Below are positions 41,850 to 59,400 of a stretch of DNA of 64,000 nucleotides, in pieces. The notes below the pieces were generated by a model, which saw only the letters and a list, made by a program, of their open reading frames with translations, ran no database searches and was not told the DNA's origin. The position numbers and the translations under genes are program-made. Where the stretch lies: contig NC_056037.1 in the NCBI RefSeq assembly GCF_004379255.2, positions 14,580,902 through 14,644,901 of the forward strand, read 5' to 3'. Source of the DNA: Salvia splendens. Taxonomy: Eukaryota; Streptophyta; Magnoliopsida; Lamiales; Lamiaceae. The stretch's first letter is position 1. Each line of letters begins with the position of its first letter.

Positions 41850-43435
41850 TATCAGTGTATCACTATGCTTGCAGCGTCGGTGACTGACGACACGTCATTG
41901 CTTTTATGAAAATAAAAATTGCCGAGTAATTCCTCAATTGGTACAAAATATGTTTCCATTATTTAATATTGGTATAAAAGTATGAAGTTTATTTAATGAT
42001 GATACTGTACAAAAATATAATTGTATTTCATTTAATACATTCTTCATTTATATTTGAGGTCATCAATTATTTGTATCTATAGAAGCTGTATAAAATAACA
42101 ATAAAACCTTGTATATTAAACGTAGATAATATAGGTTGATGACGTTTGGAAATAGATAATGAAATAAATTAAAATCATATATTTTGATAATTTTTACTCC
42201 CTTTGTCCCATTAAATATGCAATATTTGGGAATATTATTTTGTGAGTTAATGAATATAGAATAAAGTAAAAGAGATGAAAAAGTAGAGTTAGAGATGCTT
42301 CTATTTTAGGAAATATTTCATTTTTAACGAGAAATAGAGAATATACAAGGTGTGATTACAAGAGATAGAGAGGCACAATGTGGGTTGTATAGTTACTGCA
42401 TTAGTATACTACAGACTATCCAAGAAAAAATTACTACTATTGAAACTCCTTATAAATAAGGTTATTTTCAACGACGTCAACTTTCACCGGTATATACAAT
42501 TAGTATTAATAAAATCAAAGTTAAAAGTATCAATTATATGTAGTGAATCTATAGTAATTTGGAGTGATATAATCAATTCAAATGTACTATATAACAATAC
42601 AAAAGGTTATAGTTATTAAAAATATATGATTATGTACTCATTTAATTATTATAAGTGTTGTTAGCAGCTCATCTAAATATAATTTAAAGGTCACGTCATA
42701 GAGAACTCATTGTATGGATATATGAATATAAATTTAAATATCGCGTCAAGAAGGATTCAAACTCGTGATCTGAATATAAATTTAAATATCGCGTCATGAA
42801 GGATTCAAACTCGTGACCTTTCGTGACCTGAATATAAATTTAAATATCACGTCATGAAGGATTCAAACTCGTGACCTTTCGCCTCAGGCATTGCCTCTTT
42901 ACCGCTTAACCAACTCACACATATGAAATGAACTAAATGAACATCAATTTAAAGGCCGCTCCATGGAAGAATCAAATCGGAGATCTTTGGCCTCAGACAT
43001 TATTAACCTCTCTACCACTTGGCCAACTCTCACATACGAAATAAACACCTATTGATTAGCAATTAGGGTGTATAGCTCAAGATCTAATTTTGATATAACT
43101 ATGCTTCTCATACAGTAACAAGTAACAGATCCATAAAATATAGCTCGCGAGGTCGACTATAGGTAAGAATTGACTATATATGTAGTAGTATTATTTATGG
43201 AGTATAATATTTTTATTTTAAATATAATATATAATTAAATATTTTATCCATCCAACTTTAAACGAAATACCATTTTTTTAATATTAACTGGAATTTAATA
43301 CAGTAGTATGGAGTATTTATTTATTTATCCTGTTTTCTGGATGGATTTTCATTTTCTGGCGGCAGTTTGTCCGTTAATTTAAGCCGTTGGCCACAACTAT
43401 CACACACACTCCCACCGCTCTCTGTGTGAGTTTGC
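41850..43435. other. Divergent intergenic region between the TMN11-like and AK5-like genes
   Basis: Contains a Stowaway remnant (CTCCCTTTGTCCCATTAAAT at 42197, no right end), a tandem repeat with SINE-like tails (42723-43045) and AT-rich DNA. The bases nearest 43440 are the 5' UTR of the AK5-like gene, without an obvious TATA box. Confidence 0.5.
42723..43045 (-). repeat. Tandem repeat of a tRNA-derived (SINE-like) sequence
   Basis: Three copies of GAATATAAATTTAAATATCR plus CGTCATGAAGGATTCAAACTC (42723-42880). Read on the minus strand, the last copy contains a box A-like GTTGGTTAAGCGG and a box B-like GAGTTTGAATCC, as in a tRNA-derived SINE. A further degenerate copy follows at 42955-43045. 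Confidence 0.55.
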
Positions 43436-43439
43436 AGCC

Positions 43440-49270
<5,831 letters not shown>

Positions 49271-49851
49271 GTGGAACGACAGAAGGCGCCTACTAATGCT
49301 GTTTTTCTGCATATGGGAGATGAACATTTGAAGACTAGAATCATGTTTGTCTACGAGCAATCCATGTGCTGTTCTTACAAATCATCGTCCTTTTCGAAGA
49401 TTGTGATGGCATAAATGCTGTTTATATGATGTAATGTCTGCTTACTTATTATACCTTTTTTTTTATAATGTGAATATGTATATAGAAGTGTTGGAGTATA
49501 GTTTAGAATTTTGGGACTTGGTAAGGTGAAATCAGAGCTGTCTTTAGTTGAAGAACTCGTAGATGATATTTTTCTGGTTCCTTACTCATCCATATTGATG
49601 TTTTTTTTTCAGTGACAAGTTGGTATAAATCGTCTCTTGACTTGACCCTCCATTTTAAAAGTGTGGACTCATTGCACAAGCATGTTGTGTTCTCATCCAA
49701 ATGATATTATTACATATTTTGTGCACTGAAAAAGTATAATAAATCGACTATCTAACGAATAAATACTCCATATGTTACGTGAAATCAAAACAAATGGAGT
49801 ATTACTATTAATACTTATTTAAATGTAAAGTGTTATAGCAAAGAACAAAAA
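49271..49851. other. AK5-like 3' UTR and intergenic spacer
   Basis: The AK5-like 3' UTR with T-rich stretches; no canonical AATAAA seen close to the stop. No other gene supported up to the tRNA. Confidence 0.5.
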
Positions 49852-49924
49852 GCGCCTGTAGCTCAGTGGATAGAGCGTCTGTTTCCTAAGCAGAAAGTCG
49901 TAGGTTCGACCCCTACCTGGCGCG
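49852..49924 (+). tRNA. tRNA-Arg (anticodon CCT)
   Basis: A 73-nt cloverleaf. The acceptor strand GCGCCTG pairs with CTGGCGC with one T-T mismatch at the sixth pair. D arm GCTC-AGTGGATA-GAGC, anticodon arm TCTGT-TTCCTAA-GCAGA with anticodon CCT, variable AAGTC, T arm GTAGG-TTCGACC-CCTAC, discriminator G. Internal promoter boxes A (TAGCTCAGTGGA) and B (GGTTCGACCCC) are intact and a T5 terminator follows at about 49930. A CAA-type start site (AACAAA) lies just upstream. It decodes AGG. Confidence 0.95.
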
Positions 49925-50444
49925 TCTATGTTTTTGGCTGCTATAAAAATGTTGATCCTTAATTATTTGGAAGGATATTTTTCATTATGTCTTTTCTTTT
50001 ATTTTATCAAAAAGTTTGTCAAACGTGTTGGGAAGAGCTCGCCATTTCGAAAAGCCCGTGATATTTTTTATTTTAAAAATTCAGGCTAATTTTACAATAC
50101 TTTATTAAATTTATATTATAATATTTAGAGTATATAAAAATAACTCTAAATTTTAGACGTTATTTGTTGTATTCTATTTGAAGGTAGAAAGAGAGTGGAA
50201 ATAGCAATAGCAGTCCGTCGTCCATCGGTAACTGCCTGCCCATGATCGACAATGTTGATTTAAATTTGCAGTAGCGAACAATGAGGCGGAGGGTGTTTGT
50301 GCATCATGCAGAAAATATAGATTTTGTTTCACTGATAACTCCAATTCCCGCACCTTTCAATTTCACTTCAAATTCTCCATTCCTTCAATTATCTATATCT
50401 ATACCACCTCCGCAATTTCAATTAAGCTCCATTGATTCTTCGCA

Positions 50445-53400
50445 ATGGCCTCCGGCCCCGCATCCCACAAGGTCTTCGGCGACGGCATTTGCGAGAGGTT
50501 TGAGTATTCCGGCTGGGTTTATCATCTCGGTGTCAATAAAATAGGGCGCGAGTATTGCCACTTCCGCTTTCTCTCCATACGCGGCAAGTATTTGGAGATG
50601 TACAAACGCGACCCTCAGGACAATCCCGGCATTGTATATCTCTCCCTCTCTCTGCGATCACCTTCCGTATTTCCTTTTCTGTTTTCTTTGGATTTTTGTT
50701 TTATTTTAGCTGTTAATTTGGTTGATCACTTAGCTCCAGGGTTACGTTTTCTGAATTGTTTTCGGATTGAATTATGGATCAGTGTTGTAAATACGGATAT
50801 AGGGATTTTGGAGTCAAATTGACCAAACTAGTTCACTATGGGGAATGAAGGTGCTTGTTGTTCCCAAAAGATGCACCTTCTAACTCAACTCAATTCAATT
50901 CGATTTAGTCCACTCGCATGTTTGGATTGGAGTCATGTATCCATTTATTCTACATTGATATAGAGTGGAACTTCTCTAAAACTTAATCTACAAAGAATGA
51001 CCTCCTTCCATATTCTTGTGTTTGATTATTCATTAATATAAGTATCACTCCATATATATGTTGTAGGTTCGTGATGATTATCATCTAGAATAAATATAAT
51101 TAGTTTCTTAAGGCAAAGACCTTGATATCCAATAACTCCGTGTATACATTTATTTCAGAGACCTATTCGAAGGGGTGTCATAGGGCATACGCTTCTGGTA
51201 GAGGAATTGGGTCGGCGGAAGGTGAACCGTGGTGTAAGGCTTCTGTAGTAGTCTTCTTATGTTCAAATTGTAATTCTTAGAATTTATGTTTTGGCTGTTT
51301 TATCACATATTATTATCCTTGAATTAATGTAGTACTCCCTCCGTCCCCAAAGAATATGCACTTTGGGGTCGGAACGGGTTTTAATGTAAAATTGGTAAAA
51401 TAAGAGAGAGGTAGAGAGAAAAAGTAATTAAAGTATTGTTAGTGGAGAATGGGTCTCACCTCATTAGAGAGAAAGGACTTTCCAAAATTAGGAACTGCAT
51501 ATTCTTGTGGGACGGACTAAAAAGGAAAGAGTGCATATTCTTGTGGGACGGAGGGAGTATTACTTAAGTAACTTGGAACTTATTGTTTACAAAGATAAAA
51601 ACTTGGTTTCTCTCTGAAAAATTGCTGATCATTTTGTAGGATGTGTATCCGTTAAGGTTCTACAATCGTTTGGATGAAGCAAAAAAGGGTGAAGTAAGTG
51701 ATAAAATCATTATATGTGATCTTCTGAAGAGACTGGGAATTGTTAATCACTTTCTGCAGTTTCACTTGTGTTCACTTTTGTTTTAATGTTAGCTCAATCT
51801 CTAATATAATCACGTCAGAGTAACTAACTTGTAATGCATGCTAACGACGTGTGAAATTATATCTTCTGTGTCTCTTTTATATTCAGTGCTCAATATAATA
51901 CACATGTGTTCTAATCTGAGCAATGGCTCCTTAAATAGCCACAGTTGTTCTGGTTTTTCCTCTGTTTGATATGGCATTTGGTTATTCTTGAAGTTACTCA
52001 GGTTGATTTTTCTTGCTGCAGATTGCTTGTGCTACTGCTGGTGATGCCCGAAAATGGATGGAAGCATTTGATCATGCTAAACAAGTGGTACAAGAGAAAA
52101 TAACAAAATAAGGCATTTATTATTTGGTCTTTTCAAATAAAATATGTTTATTACTACTTATTAGTATATACTTTTATTTGTTCACCATTAATAACCATGC
52201 TGGCTTTAGTATTTTATGGTTACATTGGTTCAACTTTACTTCCACAGGAACCTTATGTTCTTAGTATTTGGCTGGATGTATGTACAGTTTTGAAACTGTT
52301 GTTTAATACTATTTTCTACTATGATTTATTCACAATCATTAACGCGTCTCACTTATCTGAGTAATATATGCTTACTTCCTTTTCATTAGGTAGCAGACAT
52401 AATTCATGATATTATTCAAGTTTGGCCGTAGATAACTTCATGGCAATGAACTAAAATGGCTGCATTTTTTTCTTTTTAACTGCTGCAGTGTCTCACACTA
52501 CTTTTGAATTGCAGGTAGAGTACGAGTTATCACAGGGTGCTAGTGTGAGAAACAAGCTGAATATGGAGAATGAGTATGTTCAGATTCTCTATATGTATAC
52601 TTATAGTAATAAAGTGTTCAAGGTTTACGTTTCCCTTGTGTAAAAATTGTCATGTCTTGTATAATAAGGATCATATTTTGTAACTTATCCTGTTAGCTTC
52701 TTCCTCAAGGTGGAGACACTGAGATAGAAATTTGTACAACTAGAGAAGTTTAAATTGGTTTTTATTATCTGACTTTTGCTCGACATTACTCTTTGTTCTT
52801 TCAGTACTGCCGCAATTTCTCATAGATATGCGATTTTACATGTGATGTTTCCAATTTCCTTTGTTAATTTAGAATGGTGTTCATCTCTAGTAATGCAAAG
52901 TTGGTGGGATACTTTTGCTCTGTGATTTTAAATGTGTACTAAATTCCACTCAAATTTAGAGCTGGCAGTGCTACAATAAACTCTAAGGTTATTTTATTTA
53001 TTTTTTGTAAGGATTGACCTGGAGGGTCATCGGCATAGAGTGCGGCATTATGCTCATGGTCTGAAAAGGCTAATTAGGATTGGACAAGGTGAGGTTACTC
53101 TGTTAGTCATAGTAACTGCTGAGATTATTTTTTGCTTGTATTATTGCGAAAGGTCTCTGTTTTCTGTGGCGTATGTCTATATAAATATGTATTTATAATC
53201 AAATTTGTTTATTGCTACAAAAAGTTCTTCAATCTTTTGTTCGATCTTATTGTTCACAGGGCCAGAAATGCTTGTGCGCAAAGCCTCGGGCATATCTGGG
53301 AATGGTGTAGAGACATGTTATGATGCAGATGGTGGTGATGCTGTTGAAGCACATGAATGGAGATGTGTCCGCACAGTCAATGGTACATTCATTCTGATAT

Positions 53401-56400
53401 TCTTTGTGGTGAACACTTCAAAATAACAACTTGGTTGGAGTTCCTTTTTTTGTACCTCTGTAGGTCTCTGATATAATTTGTACTTGAGTTCTAGAAATCA
53501 TACCGCTCATGAAAACAGGATGACTATCTTGTTAATAAAAGCAGGTCCACAGGCTCTGATAAGATTCTTTTGCATGTGTTTTATATTGATCTACCATAGT
53601 TTATTACTAAAAATTGCTATTATATTCTCTGTTTGTAATATTTCTTTTGGTTTCAGGTGTGAGAATATTTGAAGATGCCACCAGCTCCACGGTAATTCAG
53701 TGATTGAACGAAGTTGTTACTTAGTTTTGCTAAATTGACATGCAAATCTTGAAATAATCATGAAAATGTTTTTTTCCCAGTTTTGAAAATTATAGATAGA
53801 GATTTTTACTTGAAAGCCAAAAAGTAGAATTATGTCACTGTCAAAAGTTATTTGGGATAACTTTATTTGCCACTTCTCTCCATCCATCTCTATTATGCCT
53901 CATTTGTATCCAACAATACACATTTCTTATTTTCTTTGGTTAAAGTCTGAAGGGGGACTTGTAATTATGTATTGTAATTTCTCAATGCCTTGTTTTACAG
54001 AATGGTAAAGGGGTACTGGTCAAAGCGGTTGGTGTCGTTGATGCGAGTGCAGATACTGTATTTGAAATTGTGTTAAATCCTGATCGACATAGGAGATATG
54101 AGTAGGTGTTTCAAATTTTATCTTGTGCCTGCTCTTACAATTAAATCAATTTAATGGTTCTTTCACAGGTGGGATTCTTTGACTGGTGACTTGGAGTTAG
54201 TTGATTCTTTAGATGGACACTATGATGTTGTATATGGGACTTTTGATCCACGATATCTAACTTGGTGAGTGATTCTTGTCAACAAGTTTCAGTCTATATA
54301 ATTTTCTCTTCTGGCACTAACTGTAAAAGAGGAAGATGAACAATGGCACCAATAAAGTTTTAGTCTCTTAATTTTTAAGTTAATGTGAAGTTGATTAATG
54401 AGTTTGAGTGCATAAGGTGTCAAAAACTTCTATTTTTGCAGCTCCAAGGTAATATTCTATGAAAATTGGGACATTGAAGATTGTGTTGGGAGTTGTATGG
54501 AGGATTAGGTTTACCCATTAAAAATAAAAGAAGTACATCTTTCTTAAGTAATATCCCTTTGTAATCTGAAATGCAGAGATCTTTATGACCGGTACCAACC
54601 TGCACATTTGTTATGTGGGTTCAATGGTTATTGTTGATTTGGTGTTCATTTAGCCAGTAATGAGACCATAAGCTTGACACTCTGTTTGAGGTTCTTGTTT
54701 CTGTAAAGTTGGTCTCATAGTAGCATTTTAATTTTGTAAATTTGACAGTCTTGGCTCAGTGTTCAATAGTTACATTCTTTTTCTCTTTTGTTGCTGTTTG
54801 ATTCTGAAAAGGAAAAGGAATAGGATTTTCTTTGCTCCTTGTGGTGGTTATATTTTATTTTCTGCCGATTCAGAGATATTACTATGTGCAGGTGGCAGTC
54901 AAAGAGGGACTTTGTCTTTTCAAGGCAATGGTTTCGCGGACAAGATGGAACATATAGTAAGAATCTATATTACCCTGCCAATATTAAGTACCCTGTAGTT
55001 TAAATCATTCAAATTCTCATGTGTCTTGGACAAAATGCATTATTGCTTAATGCATTTTTAAAAAGGGGTAGATGTTTGTGCCAGAGATCAAGATTTAATA
55101 TTTTACTCCCTCCGTCCCATTACAGGCGAGTCATATTCCTTTTTGAGGCTTCCTACTAAAGTTGAGTCATTTCTCTTTATGCCAAATTCAACACACTTAA
55201 TGTCCTACTATATTCTCTCTCTTCAATTATTTATTTATCTATTAACTTATCTACTTTATTCTCATTCCACTTAACTCACAAAACATTTATTCCTTAACCT
55301 CCATGCCCAAAAGAAATGCCTCAACTGTAATGGGACAGATAGAGTATAAAATTACTGAATTATATTAATGCATAGAGTAAAGGTCAATTTTGGTCTTAAA
55401 CATATGACCAAAATACAAATTTGGTCCAAAACATTCACTTTTTGAAAAACAGGTCCATTACAAATGAAATCCTTGTCGGAGTGGTCCTTTTTTTACAGTT
55501 CCGTCAAAAAACTAACGGTCAAGCCAGTGTGCAATTAGCGTTGACCGTTAGTCTTTTAATGGAACCGTCAAAAAAAGGACTACTTCGGCGACATTTTCAT
55601 TTGTTATGGACTTGTTTTTCAAAAAGTGAATGTTTTGGACAAAATTCGTATTTTGGTCATATGTTTAGGACCAAAATTGACCTTTACTCTAATGCATATA
55701 TAGAAATTGATTGATCTGGTATTGTTAATTTGACATTGGTGTGGTGTGAGTCCTCATCCATATATATTATTTGATCAGATCCAATTAACCTATATTTGTA
55801 TATAAGCTCAGTCTTACATCATGTTAACAGAGAATAATACATGTGGTAGAGCCCTTTGAGATTCTGTCTGTCCATGTATGGCAGATATCTGAAGCATACT
55901 ATGAATGTGTTTCTTCTTCATTGTTGTTGTAGTAATTTAAGATTTAATAGTTGTGTGTCTGTTAATATAAAATATTATGGATACGTAATTTTCTGATTTT
56001 GATGCTTATACCGTGAATGCTTTTTTTTGATAGAAATAGTAAGGTGAACATCAAATTATGTTTCTAGATTCAGTGTTAAAACTGACAATGGTTCTTATGA
56101 TTGACAATATGATGTACATTTTTTTGGTACAGCAATCCTGCAGGTTCCTTCTGTGCACAAGAATCGGCCTCCAAGATATGGCTATGAACGCACAAAACTT
56201 AACCGTAAGAAAATTTTGTACTGAATAAAATCATTTAGTTTGAATTTGTATTTCCCACATCTACTTGAATATAAATAGTAAACCAGGTGGCCTCAGTAAA
56301 AATGGCCATTATGAAAGGCAATAAGCTCAGATTTTCAAAACAAACTCTCTTGACTCTTCAGTACAATGTTAATGAGTTCGTACCGCACTTAGAGTTTTTG

Positions 56401-59400
56401 TGGTTTGAAAAATCAAAGTTAATTACACTTTTCACGTTTTTTTTAATAAATTTTTATTAAAATTTGCTCTTAAGAGGACATAGTTTTATATTAAAATCCA
56501 TATTTACTCTCACTATAATTTTCTGCTTTTGTTAGCATATGCATGGGCCCAAAATCCTTTCTTGGACCATGCTCATGGCTTTTTGTATACATGGATTACA
56601 TATTTTATTATTGGTTTATGTTTTGTGTACATTTTCATTGGTCTTCTTGGCATAATGCTAGTAAAGTATTTTCTTGGCACCAGTATTTTTTGAAAGTTTA
56701 TATATAGATTTTTCTTATCTCTAATCTTGCCTTCTGCCCTGTAGCTTCCACTTGGGAGATGAGTGATTTAAGCACATCTTCTTCGTTAAATAGTGCGAGA
56801 TGTCTCGTCACACAAACACTAGAAATAAACCCCAAAGGTTGGTCCAAGTGGAGGAACAAGAACTGTCCGAAGTTTGAAAAGACTGTTCCTTATGCGTTAC
56901 TAAGTCAAGTATCAGGTTTGTAATCCTTCGAGGTCTAATCTACAAAGCTGGAGCGCATCTCATTTTCCAAATGTGCAGAAAACGTGTTTAGACATTAATG
57001 TAGCAATTATTTTATTCAGAATTAGAATAAACAACAAAATCTTGACATTTGACTACTGTCACTTAAAAGTTCAATTTTTTTTTCTTCTAGGTCTAGATAT
57101 TATCCTATAAATAAAGTCATGCCATTAAAATAATGATGTATGGGATTCAAAGCCCAACTTAGTTGGTAAGATGCTCCTCTACCTAATAGATCGGGAGTTC
57201 AAGTCACGAAGGGGGTAAATGGGGAACCATTATTGATTCTCCCTAAAAAATGACGTACAGGAAAGTTTCCTTCAGTGAAATTCAATTAGATTCACTTGAG
57301 CTTCAATTTATTTACTCTTCATAAGTGTTGTTAGTTGTTAGCTTTTTTTAAGCTTTAGATTCCTTTTTATAGGATTATTTATGTTATGTGTTTACTCTCA
57401 CTTGTTGATCTACTTAGAAGTTGTGTTTCTTTTCTTCATGCTGCTTTATTTAGGGTATGATATGACTGACAGTGACAGATGAAAAACTGCCCTGCTATGA
57501 CATAATTCTGATAGATTGTTATGCAGTGCTAATCTCGTCGACTTTCTGTTATGTAATCAGTCAAAATTTCCTTTTCTCTTGATAATACTAATGGTCTCCA
57601 AACTGCTGGATAGAGCTTTGTACTTAACAGGGCAGGCTGTTGTTTTCTAAGCACATAATATGCATTTTCATTTTTTTTTCCTTCCTTTTACTTTTCCTTT
57701 TCCTTTTCTTCCTTAAGTGACCTGGGTCTGAAGTAATTCCTTTTATTGTGATGTCATCATGATTCGTCTAGGACTAAAGGAATACATTGGAGCAAACCCA
57801 GCACTTGCATCTGTGTTCTCCACCACAATAGTTCATTCCAATTCTTCTGATCTTTCTGGAGCCAACAATGAATTTGAGGGTGCAGAAGGAGCAGAGGAGT
57901 TCTATGATGCAGCTGATGATTCATCCTCTGATGAAGACAATAATGAGAACGACAATGAAGTAGAAGTCAATAAGGTTTAGTTTATTCAATGGTAGTAAAA
58001 ACTCAGATATTACCATTACAAACTTCCCAAATTCACGTTTTAATCTTATATCAGGATATGAAGACTAAAGTGAGGAATATTTCCTGGGCTGTAGCAGGTT
58101 TATCCGCGAAAAAGACTTCAGGTACTTTCAGCACAAAATTTCATTTGACGATCGACTACGTCTCTTATTATGTACCGCCATTTATAGGCTAGTTTTCCAG
58201 TAGTCATTCAATTCATTCTGCAAAGTATTAATTTGATAATCTGATACAGCACAAGAATCAAGTGTGCTGGACACACTTGTACCTCCTATTAATCTCAACT
58301 CGGATGAGTATCATGGAACCATGAGGAGATCGAAGGATGAACTTGACAAGAATTGCTGGTCATCTCCTGACGGTTCTGGATTCATGATCAGAGGGAAGAC
58401 ATACTTGAAAGATAGCATGAAGGTAGGTTGAACCCATCTTCCCAAAAGAACTAAATTAATACCATATTATTACAAGGACTGCTTCTAGCAGTGTTCTCCA
58501 CATATTAAATCTGAATTCTGTTTCATGGTTATTTCATTTGGTCCATACTCATTCAATAATGATGGCCGTTTCAAATTTGAAATTTTTTTTGTGTTGGATG
58601 TCCCTTTAGGTGAAAGGTGGAGAACCTCTTCTTAAGCTAGTAGCAGTTGACTGGTTCAAGGTGGAAGATTGTGCCTCAAAAGTTGCATTGCGTCCTAAAA
58701 GCCTAGTTCAGGTAATCCCGATGAGAAATCTTTGTAGAGAGAGAGAGAGAGAGAGAGGTGGAGAGTATAATCAACTGTTCAAATACAGTTTAACATTCTA
58801 TTACAGACAGATATTATATGGAGTATGATTCTTCAACTGTTTAGAAACAGTCTTAACATTCCTTAATTTAAGAAAGCACTCCTCTGCTTCAAATCTTAAA
58901 GTTTTAGCATCCCATATTCAAATTTTCGAGGCAAGTAGGACCATAATAGTGTAACATATACAAATGTTCTTCCCTTATTGGGACGTCTGAATGTGCTCTT
59001 CTTTTTCATAAATTTGAATAGTTTTCCCTAAATGTCCTCTCTGTTGAGACTTAAAAAGTGGTACTGTAATGTGTAATAAACTCACTCTCAGTCATATTAA
59101 AGGTTATTGCATGAAATAAACACAATTTTCACTTAAATGTGTATCGGGACAAACTATAATAAGAGGGTTAAGGAATAACACATGTTCATGATGTCGTGTT
59201 AGTGATTTAGGTTTCTCTTTTCCTTGTGTTGTTACTCTATTACAGTCTTACCATATCACAGTGACATATTGGTGTTTTTGCTGGCAAGTTGCTGACATTA
59301 TGAAGTATTATGTTTCTCTCTTTTGCTAAGATGTTATAAAGTGTCATTCTTCTCTCTGTTTGCTCTAATGTCATAAAGTCTTTTGCTCTTTCAGACTATT

